From NCBI RefSeq assembly GCF_014637085.1, contig NZ_BMEU01000008.1:62001-126000 (forward strand): a stretch of DNA of 64,000 nt, in the 5' to 3' direction. The position numbers were made by a program, and so were the translations under genes. This document shows positions 1 through 9,238 of this stretch, in pieces; position 1 is the stretch's first letter; the number at the start of each line of letters is the position of its first letter. Below the pieces are notes generated by a model. It saw only the letters and a list, made by a program, of their open reading frames with translations. It was not told the DNA's origin and did not search any database. This DNA is from Comamonas phosphati (GTDB lineage Bacteria; Pseudomonadota; Gammaproteobacteria; Burkholderiales; Burkholderiaceae_C).

Positions 1-132
1 GCCGAAGAGCGCGGCTCGGCCGCCTGCGAGTTGGCGCTGGGCGAGGGCAGCCGTTTCTACCCCAGCGACGCGGCCCTGGCCGCCTGGTACGCCCAGGCCG
101 GCCTGGCCCAGGTCAAGGTGGTTTACGAGTGA
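1..132 (+). CDS. C-terminal end of an unidentified protein (partial)
   Basis: An open frame enters from the left edge and stops at TGA 130-132, giving the last 43 residues of a protein that ends in VKVVYE. The visible part is alanine-rich and alternates helix-like and aromatic stretches (SRFYPSDAALAAWY). I do not recognise the family from this tail. It is co-oriented with clpS, with about 260 bases between them, so it may be a separate transcription unit. Coding is supported by the uninterrupted frame and GC-rich third positions; function cannot be assigned. Confidence 0.5.
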   Translation, partial: AEERGSAACELALGEGSRFYPSDAALAAWYAQAGLAQVKVVYE

Positions 133-391
133 AGGATCGGGCCTGACGGGGCCGTTTCGCCCTCGAGGCCCGGCCCGCGGCGCACTGCGGGCCGGGCCTT
201 GCTGCATCCATGGGAATGCAGGCCGGGGAGGATAGGGGTTGAGGTGGCAAAAAACGTAGCTGCTGGGGCCGGTGGGTATTGGCCTGGAGTGCGAAAAATC
301 CTTGAATATCCGGCACTTGCGGCCAGGGCCTTGAAATCCCTAACAATGCTATGCATATGCCAGCGCAAAAACAGCGTCTTGGCTCGCTAGA

Positions 392-760
392 ATGGATTTC
401 ATGGCAACCCAACCTCCATCCATCCCACCCGTGTCGCCGTCGGTCAAGAATACGCCCGACGAAGGCGGCTCTTTGGTGCTGGAGCGCCGTCGGCAGCGTA
501 CCGAGCCGCCGCGCATGTACCAGGTCGTGATCCTCAATGACGACTTCACGCCCATGGAGTTTGTGATCGTGGTATTGCAGGAGTTCTTCGGCAAGGACCG
601 CGAGACGGCCACCCAGATCATGCTCAAGATCCATCTGAACGGCCGCGGCGTCTGCGGCGTGTATTCGCGCGATGTGGCGGCCACCAAGGTCGAGCAGGTG
701 CTGCAGGCAGCCCAGAAGGCGGGTCACCCGCTGCAGGCCACATCCGAGCCTGTTGAATAA
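392..760 (+). CDS. clpS: ATP-dependent Clp protease adaptor ClpS
   Basis: ClpS binds the N-domain of ClpA and delivers N-degron substrates (proteins with bulky N-terminal residues) to ClpAP in the cytosol. The 122-residue product has a low-complexity proline-rich N-terminus (about 1-45) followed by the ClpS core. The core contains [17 protein letters not shown], the hydrophobic pocket helix (VLQEFFGKD), the [16 protein letters not shown] segment and the C-terminal helix. An alternative ATG three codons later (401) is equally plausible, because neither has a strong ribosome binding site. clpA follows 62 bases downstream in the same orientation, the usual arrangement, which makes the assignment very secure. 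Confidence 0.97.
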   Translation: MDFMATQPPSIPPVSPSVKNTPDEGGSLVLERRRQRTEPPRMYQVVILNDDFTPMEFVIVVLQEFFGKDRETATQIMLKIHLNGRGVCGVYSRDVAATKVEQVLQAAQKAGHPLQATSEPVE

Positions 761-822
761 CTGCCGGACGTCCTCAATTAAAGTTCAGTCAATCATTCCA
801 AGCAAGCGTAAAGGAGTCGCAA

Positions 823-3147
823 ATGATCGCTCAAGAACTGGAAGTCAGCTTGCACATGGCGTTCGTCGAGGCGCGTCAACAGCGCCACGAGTTCATCACC
901 GTGGAGCATCTGCTGTTGGCGCTGCTGGACAACCCCAGTGCGGCGGAGGTGCTGCGCGCCTGCTCCGCCAACATTGACGACCTGCGCTCATCGCTGTCCA
1001 ACTTCATCAAGGACAACACGCCCCAGGTCGATGGAACCGACGAGGTCGATACCCAACCCACGCTGGGCTTCCAGCGGGTGATCCAGCGCGCCATCATGCA
1101 CGTGCAGTCCACGGGCAATGGCAAGAAGGAGGTGACGGGGGCCAACGTGCTCGTGGCCATCTTCGGCGAAAAGGACTCCCATGCCGTGTACTACCTGCAC
1201 CAGCAGGGCGTGACGCGCCTGGACGTGGTCAACTACATCGCCCACGGCATCAAGAAGGGCGAGCCGCCCGAGCCCGCGAAGTCCGAAGCGCCTTCGGACG
1301 CCGAAGAGGGCGCCGGCGGCGAGCGCAACGAAAAGGCTTCGCCGCTGGAGCAGTTCACGCTCAATCTCAACCAGGCGGCCAAGGACGGCAAGATCGACCC
1401 GCTGATCGGGCGCGACTACGAGGTCGAGCGCACCATCCAGATCCTGTGCCGCCGCCGCAAGAACAACCCGCTGCTGGTGGGCGAGGCCGGCGTGGGCAAG
1501 ACGGCGATTGCCGAGGGCCTGGCCTGGCGCGTCACCGAGGGCACGGTGCCCGAGGTGCTCAAGGAGGCCGTGGTCTATTCGCTGGACATGGGCGCGCTGC
1601 TGGCGGGCACCAAGTACCGCGGCGACTTTGAGCAGCGCCTGAAGGGCGTGCTCAAGTCGCTCAAGGACAAGCCCCAGGCCATCCTGTTCATCGACGAGAT
1701 CCACACCCTGATCGGTGCGGGCGCGGCTTCGGGCGGCACGCTGGATGCGTCCAACCTGCTCAAGCCTGCGCTGTCCAGCGGCCAGCTGCGCTGCATCGGC
1801 GCGACCACGTTCACGGAATACCGCGGCATCTTCGAGAAGGACGCCGCGCTGTCCCGCCGCTTCCAGAAGGTGGATGTGGTCGAGCCCACGGTGCCCGAGA
1901 CCATCGACATCCTCAAGGGCCTGAAGTCGCGCTTCGAGGAGCACCACAGCGTCAAGTACGCTGCGGAAGCCCTGCAGGCGGCGGCCGAGCTGTCGGCCAA
2001 GTACATCAACGACCGCCATCTGCCCGACAAGGCCATCGACGTGATCGACGAGGCCGGTGCCGCCCAGCGCATCGTCTCGGCCGAGAAGCGCAAGGAAACC
2101 ATCGGCAAGGCCGAGATCGAGGCCATCGTTGCAAAAATAGCGCGCATTCCGCCCGCCAACGTCTCCAACGACGACCGCAGCAAGCTGCAGACGCTGGAGC
2201 GTGACCTGAAGAGCGTGGTCTTCGGCCAGGACAAGGCCCTGGAAGTGCTGGCCGCGTCCGTCAAGATGTCGCGTTCGGGCCTGGGCAAGGTGGACAAGCC
2301 CATCGGCTCCTTCCTGTTCAGCGGCCCCACGGGCGTGGGCAAGACCGAGGCCGCCAAGCAGCTGGCCTATATCCTGGGCATCGACCTGATCCGCTTCGAC
2401 ATGTCCGAGTACATGGAGCGCCATGCGGTGAGCCGCCTGATCGGCGCGCCTCCGGGCTATGTCGGATTCGACCAGGGCGGCCTGCTGACCGAGGCCATCA
2501 CCAAGAAACCGCATTCGGTGCTGCTGTTCGACGAAATCGAGAAGGCGCATCCGGACATCTTCAACGTGCTGCTGCAGGTCATGGACCACGGCACGCTGAC
2601 CGACAACAACGGACGCAAGGCCGACTTCCGCAACGTGATCATCATCATGACCACCAACGCGGGCGCCGAAACCATGAACAAGGCCAGCATCGGTTTCACG
2701 AACCCGCGCGAAGCCGGCGACGAGATGGCCGACATCAAGCGCCTGTTCACGCCGGAGTTCCGCAACCGCTTGGATGCCATCGTGAGCTTCAAGTCGCTGG
2801 ACGAGCAAATCATCCTGCGCGTGGTGGATAAGTTCCTGCTGCAGCTGGAGCAACAACTGGTCGAGAAGAAGGTGGACGTCACCTTCACCGACGGCCTGCG
2901 CAAGCATCTGGCCAAGAAGGGCTTCGATCCGCTCATGGGCGCGCGTCCCATGCAGCGCCTGATCCAGGACACCATCCGGCGCTCGCTGGCCGACGAACTG
3001 CTGTTCGGCCGCCTGGTCCACGGCGGCCGTCTGGAAGTGGATTGGGACGAGGCCGGCAACGAGGGCAAGGGCGACGTCAAGCTCTCGATTACCGAGCTGC
3101 CCAAGGACGCACCCAAGTCCGAGCCCGAGCAGGCCGTTGCGGACTAA
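823..3147 (+). CDS. clpA: ATP-dependent Clp protease ATP-binding subunit ClpA
   Basis: AAA+ unfoldase that threads substrates into the ClpP peptidase. Its 774 residues are close to the usual ClpA length. The order is two Clp N-repeats (about 1-140), an acidic linker, AAA module 1 with Walker A GEAGVGKT (about 220) and Walker [10 protein letters not shown], then AAA module 2 with Walker A GPTGVGKT (about 501) and [17 protein letters not shown] tripeptide-loop equivalent (in KASIGFTNP) would contact ClpP. The short linker without a ClpB-type coiled coil separates it from ClpB. A clear AAAGGAG precedes the ATG. It is probably co-transcribed with clpS, and a hairpin terminator lies about 110 bases downstream. 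Confidence 0.98.
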   Translation: MIAQELEVSLHMAFVEARQQRHEFITVEHLLLALLDNPSAAEVLRACSANIDDLRSSLSNFIKDNTPQVDGTDEVDTQPTLGFQRVIQRAIMHVQSTGNGKKEVTGANVLVAIFGEKDSHAVYYLHQQGVTRLDVVNYIAHGIKKGEPPEPAKSEAPSDAEEGAGGERNEKASPLEQFTLNLNQAAKDGKIDPLIGRDYEVERTIQILCRRRKNNPLLVGEAGVGKTAIAEGLAWRVTEGTVPEVLKEAVVYSLDMGALLAGTKYRGDFEQRLKGVLKSLKDKPQAILFIDEIHTLIGAGAASGGTLDASNLLKPALSSGQLRCIGATTFTEYRGIFEKDAALSRRFQKVDVVEPTVPETIDILKGLKSRFEEHHSVKYAAEALQAAAELSAKYINDRHLPDKAIDVIDEAGAAQRIVSAEKRKETIGKAEIEAIVAKIARIPPANVSNDDRSKLQTLERDLKSVVFGQDKALEVLAASVKMSRSGLGKVDKPIGSFLFSGPTGVGKTEAAKQLAYILGIDLIRFDMSEYMERHAVSRLIGAPPGYVGFDQGGLLTEAITKKPHSVLLFDEIEKAHPDIFNVLLQVMDHGTLTDNNGRKADFRNVIIIMTTNAGAETMNKASIGFTNPREAGDEMADIKRLFTPEFRNRLDAIVSFKSLDEQIILRVVDKFLLQLEQQLVEKKVDVTFTDGLRKHLAKKGFDPLMGARPMQRLIQDTIRRSLADELLFGRLVHGGRLEVDWDEAGNEGKGDVKLSITELPKDAPKSEPEQAVAD

Positions 3148-3150
3148 AGG

Positions 3151-3235
3151 GCTACCCCCCCCTGAGCGGCTGTGCCGCTTCCCCCTGAAGGGGACGGCAC
3201 CGTCGCTGCGGGGCGGCCCTTGCTAGGTGCCCCTG
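3151..3235 (-). repeat. GC-rich dispersed intergenic repeat, copy 1 (reverse orientation)
   Basis: Immediately after the clpA stop the sequence reads as a CCCCCC run, GAGCGGC, a small GC hairpin, CTTCCCCCTGAAGGGG and then GCTGCGGGGCGGCCCTTGCT. Reverse-complemented, it aligns by eye with the repeats at 5298-5384, 15513-15613 and 51811-51888 (GCAAGGGCCGCCCCGCAGCG core). It has no open frame of its own. Confidence 0.7.
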
Positions 3236-3257
3236 GCTTTGGGGTGTGCCAGTTCAT

Positions 3258-3293
3258 AAAAAAGCCGACAGCGTTGACGTTGTCGGCTTTTCC
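3258..3293. terminator. Bidirectional Rho-independent terminator
   Basis: A perfect stem AAAGCCGACA / TGTCGGCTTT with a 10-base loop (3261-3270 and 3281-3290) is flanked by A-runs on the left and T-rich sequence on the right. It can therefore terminate clpA rightward and regA leftward. It lies between these convergent genes. Confidence 0.8.
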
Positions 3294-3331
3294 TTTGCTG
3301 CCTTGGTTGCAGCAACGGCTATCAAAATTGA

Positions 3332-3883
3332 TTATTTGACCTGCCGCTTTTCCAGCTTGCGCGCCAGCGTTCTGCGATGCATGCCCAGGCGCCTTGCGGC
3401 TTCGGAAATGTTGAAGTCGGTCTCGGCCAGGGTTTCGTGGATGTGCTCCCACTCCAGGGTCTTGATGGACGTGGTCTGGCGGCTCACTTCCACGTCGGTG
3501 CGGCCTTCCACGCGGCCGAAGGCGGCTTCGATGTCGTCGGTGTTGGATGGCTTGGCCAGGTAGTGGCAGGCGCCGAGCTTGACGGCCTCCACGGCCGTGG
3601 CGATGCTGGCGTAGCCGGTGAGCACGACGATGAGGGCCTCGGGGTTGTGCTGGTGCAGCATCTGCACGCAGTTCAGGCCCGAGGCATTGCCGGCCAGCTT
3701 GAGGTCCATGACCGCGTACTGGGGCCCCTGGTTCGGGCGGTAGTCGGCCAGCAGCTCCTGCACCTCCTCGGCGCTGACGGCATGCAGCACGCGGTAGCCG
3801 CGCCGCTCGAAGGAGCGCCGCAGCGTGCGGGCGAAGGCCGCATCGTCTTCCACAAGCAGCAGTAATCGTTGGCGTTCTTCCAT
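3332..3883 (-). CDS. regA: Response regulator of the RegA/PrrA/ActR family
   Basis: DNA-binding response regulator that would be phosphorylated by the adjacent RegB-type kinase and control redox and respiratory genes. The receiver domain covers residues 1-120, with acidic pair D13-D14, phospho-acceptor D60 (VMDLKLAG), T in LTGYAS and the conserved K in YLAKPS. A Fis-type helix-turn-helix ends the protein (ISEAARRLGMHRRTLARKLEKR), matching the RegA signature. The length of 183 residues is typical. I start at ATG 3883; the frame extends four codons upstream only to a TTG. The gene begins 30 bases after the regB stop, so the two are co-transcribed. Assignment to RegA rather than generic NarL or OmpR types is firm from the HTH. 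Confidence 0.93.
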   Translation of the reverse strand: MEERQRLLLLVEDDAAFARTLRRSFERRGYRVLHAVSAEEVQELLADYRPNQGPQYAVMDLKLAGNASGLNCVQMLHQHNPEALIVVLTGYASIATAVEAVKLGACHYLAKPSNTDDIEAAFGRVEGRTDVEVSRQTTSIKTLEWEHIHETLAETDFNISEAARRLGMHRRTLARKLEKRQVK

Positions 3884-3913
3884 GCGACAAGACAAGGGGT
3901 TAGACAGCTAGCG

Positions 3914-5281
3914 TCAAATGGCAATCGCCGAGCGGGGAATGCGTACCTGCACCTGGGCGCCGCCGGCTTGGGCCGGTAGGTTCAGGGCCTGGACGCTGCC
4001 GCCCAGGGCACGCACCACGTTCATGACCAGAAACAGCCCCAGGCCGCGGCCCGGGCGCTCCTGCTTGGTCGATACATGGCGCTGGCCCAGCTGCTGCAGC
4101 ACGGCGGCATCGAAGCCGGGGCCGCGATCCTGCACCTGCAGCAGCACCTGGCGCTCGTCGGCGGCGATGGACAGCTCCACCCAGCAAGGGGATGCTTCCC
4201 GGGCATTGTCCAGCAAATTGCAAAGCATTTGCTGCAGCGCGGTATCCGAGAGCATGGCGAAGTCCGTCACACCTTCATCGCGCAGCACGAAGTGGTCCAC
4301 ATGGTGGTGAGCCTGCCAGTGGCTGACCACGCCCTGGATGAAGGTCTGGAAGGTGGTGCTTTCGGTGCTTTCGGCCCGGGCTTCGCCTGCCGACAGCAGC
4401 ACGCCCGAGACAATGGATTTGCAGCGCAGCAGCTGCTGCTGCATTTCCTGCAGGTCTTCGGACAGGTCCTGCTCGCGCATCAGCGCCGGCATGTGCTGCC
4501 AGTCGCCCAGGATCACCGACATGGTGGCCAGCGGCGTGCCCAGTTCATGGGCGGCGCCCGTGGCCAGCAGGCCCATGCGCACGATGTGCTCCTCTTCGCT
4601 GGCCCGCTGGCGCATGTCGGCGATGCGCGCGTCGCGCCGGCGCAGATTGCCCACGATGCGCGTGAGGAACACGATGGTCAGGGTGCTGGTCAGCAACAGG
4701 CTGATGAGCACGCCGATGACGTAGAGCCGCGACAGCCCCTCGGGGCTCTGGAACGACACCTGCAGGGGCTGGTGCAGAAAGCCCAGGCCCAGCGCGCCCG
4801 CGGCCGTGGCGGCTGCCACGCACCAGGCATGGAAAGGCCGCAGCAGCACGGCGCCCAGAATGGCCTGCAGCAGATACAGGTAGATGAAGGGATTGCTGGC
4901 GCCGCCGCTGAGGTACAGCTGTATGGTCAGGGCCAGCACATCGGCCAGCAATGCATAGAGCAGGTTGCTGGCATTGACGGTGCGGTGGCCCTGGCTCCAG
5001 TAGATGTAGGCGAGATTGGTGGCCACCAGGGCCACCAGGACCAGCGCCATGGGCAGCAGGGGCAGGGCGATGGCGAAGCCGTAGTGCACCAGGGAGATGG
5101 TGATCACCTGTCCCACGACGGCGATCCAGCGCAGCTGTATCAGCAGCTGCATGTTCTGGCGCTCGGTCAGGCGCTCGACCCGGAACAGGGAATCGGAGGT
5201 TTTGTTCACGGCGGCCATTTTGATGCAAATGAACTGAAGTTGACGTACCGGGCGCCTGCCAATTTTCACTGTCGCATGCAT
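3914..5281 (-). CDS. regB: Sensor histidine kinase of the RegB/PrrB family
   Basis: Membrane redox sensor kinase partnered with the following RegA-type regulator. About six hydrophobic segments fill the N-terminal half. They include the GGASNPF heptapeptide that matches the GGxxNPF quinone-sensing motif of RegB. The H-box reads GAAHELGTPLAT, and a cysteine follows in LLRCKSIV at the position of the redox-active RegB cysteine. The ATPase domain has NLLDNAREAS, DRGPGF and GRGLGLFL boxes. ATG 5281 has an AAAGGGG sequence upstream. An earlier ATG at 5302 lies inside a dispersed repeat, and a later one is at 5218. About 455 residues. Confidence 0.93.
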   Translation of the reverse strand: MHATVKIGRRPVRQLQFICIKMAAVNKTSDSLFRVERLTERQNMQLLIQLRWIAVVGQVITISLVHYGFAIALPLLPMALVLVALVATNLAYIYWSQGHRTVNASNLLYALLADVLALTIQLYLSGGASNPFIYLYLLQAILGAVLLRPFHAWCVAAATAAGALGLGFLHQPLQVSFQSPEGLSRLYVIGVLISLLLTSTLTIVFLTRIVGNLRRRDARIADMRQRASEEEHIVRMGLLATGAAHELGTPLATMSVILGDWQHMPALMREQDLSEDLQEMQQQLLRCKSIVSGVLLSAGEARAESTESTTFQTFIQGVVSHWQAHHHVDHFVLRDEGVTDFAMLSDTALQQMLCNLLDNAREASPCWVELSIAADERQVLLQVQDRGPGFDAAVLQQLGQRHVSTKQERPGRGLGLFLVMNVVRALGGSVQALNLPAQAGGAQVQVRIPRSAIAI

Positions 5282-5297
5282 CGCCCCTTTCGCGTGG

Positions 5298-5384
5298 GAC
5301 ATCGAGCAAGGGCCGCCCCCGCAGCGAGGATGTCGCCCCCTCCCGAAGAGAGAGGCGGAAGCCGCGTCAGCGGCTCAGGGGGTG
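5298..5384 (+). repeat. GC-rich dispersed intergenic repeat, copy 2
   Basis: Contains GACATCGAGCAAGGGCCGCC, CGCAGCGAGGATGTCGCCCCC, a short purine/pyrimidine hairpin and GCGTCAGCGGCTCAGGGGGT. It fills the gap between the SURF1 gene and regB inside an operon. Its right end supplies the last codons and the stop of the SURF1 gene. Confidence 0.75.
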
Positions 5385-6157
5385 TTTCCCATCCTCCGTA
5401 CGAACCAGGCCGCCGCCAGCACCATGGCCGCAAGGCCGTACCAGGTCAGGGCATAGACCAGGTGGCTGTTGTGGAACTGGATCACCGTCATGCCGGGGCG
5501 CAGCACCTCGGCCTGCTCGGGGGAGGGCTTGGCCAGGCCGTAGGCCGGATTGCCCGCGGGCACGCCCTGGTCGATGAAATAGGGGGCTGCATGGCCCAGG
5601 CCCTGGCTCTGGGCGATGGCCGCCACATCGCGCGAGAACCATTGCTGGCTGGCCGCGTCGTTATGGCGCAGAAAGCCGCCGCCGGGTTCGCTCATGCGCA
5701 TCAGGCCGATCACGGTGACGGGCTCCGTCGAAGGCGTGGCATCGGCAATCTGCCTGAGCCATTCGGCTCGCCTTTTCTCGGGCGTGAAGCCGCGGTTGAC
5801 AAGGATCTGCGTGCCGTCGGCCTGCTGCAGCGGGGTGATGACCCAGAAGCCTGCCCCGTCCTCGACCAAGGCCTTGGCCAGCACGCTTTGCCTGTCCAGC
5901 CACAGGCCCCGGGCCTTGACCGGCAGGTATTCGTAGCCGGCGGCGTCGATCCGTGGCCACTGGCTGTGGGCCGGCACGGCCACCGGTGCCGCGTGCACGC
6001 GCTGCTCCACGCGCGCGATCAGCTCCAGCTTCCAGGCGCGGCGCTGCACCTGCCAGGTGCCCAGCGCCATGAAGCCCAAAAACAAGGCGATGCCCACGCA
6101 AATGAGCATCGCCTTGGCGAGGGGGGAGCGCCGGTGGGCGGCGCTCCGGTCTTTCAC
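5375..6157 (-). CDS. SURF1 family cytochrome oxidase assembly protein
   Basis: SURF1 proteins assist haem insertion into haem-copper oxidases. The product has an N-terminal membrane helix (MLICVGIALFLGFMALGTWQ), the conserved W-Q-x-x-R-x-x-W/K-L segment (TWQVQRRAWKLELI), the periplasmic RGFTP signature (ILVNRGFTPEKR), a YFIDQG motif and a C-terminal helix (HLVYALTWYGLAAMVLAAAWF). This two-helix topology is diagnostic. The start is uncertain. GTG 6157 or TTG 6169 (overlapping the cyoD stop) fit the family N-terminus, whereas the longest frame, from GTG 6268, would overlap cyoD by about 100 bases. Its place in a quinol oxidase operon suggests a quinol-oxidase-dedicated SURF1. The last codons lie in a dispersed repeat. 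Confidence 0.88.
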   Translation of the reverse strand: MKDRSAAHRRSPLAKAMLICVGIALFLGFMALGTWQVQRRAWKLELIARVEQRVHAAPVAVPAHSQWPRIDAAGYEYLPVKARGLWLDRQSVLAKALVEDGAGFWVITPLQQADGTQILVNRGFTPEKRRAEWLRQIADATPSTEPVTVIGLMRMSEPGGGFLRHNDAASQQWFSRDVAAIAQSQGLGHAAPYFIDQGVPAGNPAYGLAKPSPEQAEVLRPGMTVIQFHNSHLVYALTWYGLAAMVLAAAWFVRRMGNTP

Positions 6158-6165
6158 TGTTCCAG

Positions 6166-6582
6166 TCAAGGGGCGACTGCGGCAGGTGTCGCCATGTGGT
6201 GGGTGGCGGCATGCTCGGGCATGGCGTGCTCGGACATCATGTTGGCGTTCATGTGGAACATGACCCACAGCGTGCCTGCAACGCCGATGGCCACGAAGAT
6301 CACGGTGAAGATGGTGGACAGCATGGTCCAGCCGCCCTGGAGCTTGCCGTTCATGTGCAGGAAGTAGACCATGTGGACCACGATCTGGACCACGGCGAAC
6401 AGGCCCAGCACGGCCACCGAAGTGACGCGGTCCTGGATCACGTTGCCCATCACCAGCCAGAAGGGGATGGCGGTCAGGATCACGGCCAGGATGAAGCCCT
6501 TGACGTAGTCGCCCTGGGAAACGTGCAGGTCGTCGTGGCCGTGGTGGTCGTCATGACCGGCGTGGATATCGTGTGCGCTCAT
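6166..6582 (-). CDS. cyoD: Cytochrome bo3 quinol oxidase subunit IV
   Basis: Small membrane subunit of the ubiquinol oxidase. The 138 residues begin with a histidine/aspartate-rich cytoplasmic tail (HDIHAGHDDHHGHDDLH). Three hydrophobic helices follow, with the family-typical VQIVVHMVYFLHM segment in helix 2. A further histidine/methionine-rich tail ends the protein and is longer than in E. coli CyoD. The gene abuts cyoC directly (stop of cyoC at 6583, ATG at 6582), so translation is probably coupled. Confidence 0.93.
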   Translation of the reverse strand: MSAHDIHAGHDDHHGHDDLHVSQGDYVKGFILAVILTAIPFWLVMGNVIQDRVTSVAVLGLFAVVQIVVHMVYFLHMNGKLQGGWTMLSTIFTVIFVAIGVAGTLWVMFHMNANMMSEHAMPEHAATHHMATPAAVAP

Positions 6583-7215
6583 TTACAGCACCCCCATCAG
6601 GTACACAAAGGTGAACACGCCGACCCAGACCACGTCCAGGAAGTGCCAGAACATGGACAGGCAGTTGATGCGGCGCACATTGGCTTCGATCAGGCCGTGC
6701 TTGCTGATCTGGATCATCAGCGTGATCAGCCAGATCAGGCCGAAGGTCACGTGCAGACCGTGGGTGCCCACCAGCGTGAAGAAAGACGACAGGAAGGCGC
6801 TGCGCCCGGGGCCGGCACCTTCGTTGAGCAGGTGATGGAATTCATAGAGTTCCACGGCCAGGAAGGCCAGGCCGAACAGGCCGGTGATGGCCAGCCAGGT
6901 CAGCGTGCCCTTCACGTTCTTCTGCTGCTTTTGCAGCATGGCGAAGCCGAAGGTGATCGACGACAGCAGCAGGAAGGCCGTGTTGACGGCCACCAGGCTC
7001 AGGTCGAACAGCTCCTTGCCGGTGGGGCCTGCCGCATAGTTGCGGCCCAGCACGCCGTAGGTGGCGAACAGGGCGGCAAAGATCAGGCAGTCGCTCATCA
7101 GGTAGAGCCAGAAGCCCAGCGAGGTGCCGTTTTCCGGATGCGGCTCATGGGCGAGGTGGTACTCGCGCGGAGCCAGGGCGGCTGCGCCGCCAGCGTTGAG
7201 ATGCGTATTAGACAT
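6583..7215 (-). CDS. cyoC: Cytochrome bo3 quinol oxidase subunit III
   Basis: Membrane subunit III of the haem-copper quinol oxidase. Five hydrophobic segments occur, with [21 protein letters not shown] near the start, as in CyoC and CtaE, and the conserved [13 protein letters not shown] and [13 protein letters not shown] motifs. ATG 7215 is chosen because it overlaps the cyoB stop by eight bases and matches the family N-terminus. The frame extends to 7287 inside cyoB without support. 210 residues. Confidence 0.95.
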   Translation of the reverse strand: MSNTHLNAGGAAALAPREYHLAHEPHPENGTSLGFWLYLMSDCLIFAALFATYGVLGRNYAAGPTGKELFDLSLVAVNTAFLLLSSITFGFAMLQKQQKNVKGTLTWLAITGLFGLAFLAVELYEFHHLLNEGAGPGRSAFLSSFFTLVGTHGLHVTFGLIWLITLMIQISKHGLIEANVRRINCLSMFWHFLDVVWVGVFTFVYLMGVL

Positions 7216-9214
7216 GGGCTGCTGCAAGCTGCTTGGTGCGGGCTTCTTCCGTGGCGACCACTTCGGCTGCCGGGATGTAGAAGTCACGCTTGTAGTTGAA
7301 CGTATGGATGATCGAGGCCAGCACGGTGGCGGCGAACGATGCCGCAGCCAGAGGCCACATGTGCCAGATCATCGCAAAGCCGAACACGGTGGACAGGCCC
7401 GCGATCACGACGCCGGCGCCGGTATTGGCGGGCATGTGGATGGGCTCGAAGCCGGCCAGCCTGCGCTGGTAGCCGTGCTTCTTCATATCGGCCCAGGCAT
7501 CGATCTCGTGCACCACGGGGGTGAAGGCGAAGTTGTACTGGGGAGGAGGCGAGGAAGTGGCCCACTCCAGGGTACGGCCGCCCCAGGGGTCGCCGGTCTC
7601 GTCGCGCAGCTCGTCGCGCTTCATGATGGAAACGGCCAACTGGATGAAGAAGCAGGCGATGCCAGCGGCTATCAGGGCAACGCCGAAGGCGGAGATGTAG
7701 AGCCAGATCTGGAAGGACGGGTCTTCAAAGTGGTTGACGCGGCGGGTGGCGCCCATCAGGCCCAGGATGTACAAGGGTGTGAAGGTGACCCAGAAGCCGA
7801 CCAGCCAGAACCAGAACGATGCCTTGCCCCAGGATTCGACCAGGCGGAAGCCGAAGGCCTTGGGGAACCAGTAGTTGATGGCGGCGAACACGGCAAACAC
7901 CACGCCGCCGATGATCACGTTGTGGAAGTGGGCGATCAGGAACAGCGAGTTGTGCAGCACGAAGTCTGCGGGCGGCACGGCCAGCAGCACGCCGGTCATG
8001 CCGCCGATGGCGAAGGTGCACATGAAGCCCACGGTCCACAGCATGGGCACCGAGAAGCGGATGCGGCCCCGGTACATGGTGAACAGCCAGTTGAAGATCT
8101 TGGCGCCCGTCGGGATCGAGATGATCATCGTCGTGATGCCGAAGAAGGTGTTCACGCTGGCGCCCGAGCCCATGGTGAAGAAGTGGTGCAGCCACACCAG
8201 GTAGGACAGCAGGGTGATGCACACCGTCGCATACACCATGGAGGTGTAGCCGAACAGGCGCTTGCGGCTGAAGGTGGCGACGACTTCGGAGAACACGCCG
8301 AAGGCCGGCAGCACCAGGATGTAGACCTCGGGGTGGCCCCAGATCCAGATCAGGTTCACGTACAGCATGGGGTTGCCGCCCAGGTCGTTCGTGAAGAAGT
8401 TCGTGCCGACATAACGGTCCAGCGACATCAGCACCAGGGCTGCGGTCAGCATGGGGAAGGAGGCGACGATCAGCGCGTTGGTGCACAGCGAGGTCCAGGT
8501 GAAGACGGGCATCTTCATCAGGTTCATGCCGGGGGCGCGCATCTTGATGATGGTCACGATCAGGTTGATGCCCGACAGCGTCGTGCCTACGCCCGCGACC
8601 TGCAGACCCCATATGTAGTAGTCGAGGCCCACGCCCGGATTCTGGTGCCCCAGGTTCGACAGGGCCAGCCAGCCGGAGGTGGAGAACTCGCCCAGGAACA
8701 GGGAGATCATCACCAGCACGGCGCCGCCGGCGGTCATCCAGAAGCTGAAGTTGTTCAGGAACGGGAAGGACACGTCGCGTGCGCCGATCTGCAGCGGCAC
8801 CAGATAGTTCATCAGGCCCGTCACGAAAGGCATGGCCACGAAGAAGATCATGATCACGCCGTGGGCGGTGAAGATCTGGTCGTAGTGGTGCGGGGGCAGA
8901 TAGCCCATGCTGTCGCCCACGGCGAGCGCCTGCTGCAGGCGCATCATCACCGCGTCGGCAAAGCCGCGCAGGAACATGAGCAAGCCCAGGATGATGTACA
9001 TGATGCCGATCTTCTTGTGGTCGATCGAGCAGATCCAGTCCTTCCAGAGCGGGCCCCAGAGGCGGAACTTGGTGAGGCCGGCCAGCACGACAAGGCCGCC
9101 GAGCGCCACGGCGAGGAAGGTGTAGAGCACGATGGGCTCGTGCGCCATGGGGATCTGGTCCCACGTGATGCGGCCGAGCAGCCAGTGCGCCGGTGTTGTT
9201 TGTTCTTCAGACAT
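7208..9214 (-). CDS. cyoB: Cytochrome bo3 quinol oxidase subunit I
   Basis: Catalytic subunit that reduces oxygen to water with electrons from ubiquinol and pumps protons. Its 668 residues and about 15 hydrophobic segments match CyoB. Haem and copper ligands are visible: the first low-spin haem histidine in [14 protein letters not shown], the CuB histidine and tyrosine-linked motif [15 protein letters not shown], the CuB histidine pair in [10 protein letters not shown], and the haem histidines in [11 protein letters not shown]. The N-terminal [11 protein letters not shown] region is also family-typical. It sits between cyoA (24 bases upstream) and cyoC (overlapping). Confidence 0.98.
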   Translation of the reverse strand: MSEEQTTPAHWLLGRITWDQIPMAHEPIVLYTFLAVALGGLVVLAGLTKFRLWGPLWKDWICSIDHKKIGIMYIILGLLMFLRGFADAVMMRLQQALAVGDSMGYLPPHHYDQIFTAHGVIMIFFVAMPFVTGLMNYLVPLQIGARDVSFPFLNNFSFWMTAGGAVLVMISLFLGEFSTSGWLALSNLGHQNPGVGLDYYIWGLQVAGVGTTLSGINLIVTIIKMRAPGMNLMKMPVFTWTSLCTNALIVASFPMLTAALVLMSLDRYVGTNFFTNDLGGNPMLYVNLIWIWGHPEVYILVLPAFGVFSEVVATFSRKRLFGYTSMVYATVCITLLSYLVWLHHFFTMGSGASVNTFFGITTMIISIPTGAKIFNWLFTMYRGRIRFSVPMLWTVGFMCTFAIGGMTGVLLAVPPADFVLHNSLFLIAHFHNVIIGGVVFAVFAAINYWFPKAFGFRLVESWGKASFWFWLVGFWVTFTPLYILGLMGATRRVNHFEDPSFQIWLYISAFGVALIAAGIACFFIQLAVSIMKRDELRDETGDPWGGRTLEWATSSPPPQYNFAFTPVVHEIDAWADMKKHGYQRRLAGFEPIHMPANTGAGVVIAGLSTVFGFAMIWHMWPLAAASFAATVLASIIHTFNYKRDFYIPAAEVVATEEARTKQLAAAHV

Positions 9215-9238
9215 GTTGAGTCTCGTTGATTCTCTTCG

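Noticed and set aside
988-3021. 677-residue minus-strand frame
   Set aside because: Antisense to clpA.
4076-6367. 763-residue plus-strand frame
   Set aside because: Antisense to regB, the SURF1 gene and cyoD; composition is typical of shadow frames and it crosses an intergenic repeat.
7124-9229. 701-residue plus-strand frame
   Set aside because: Antisense to cyoB and cyoC, where all haem and copper ligands are visible on the minus strand.
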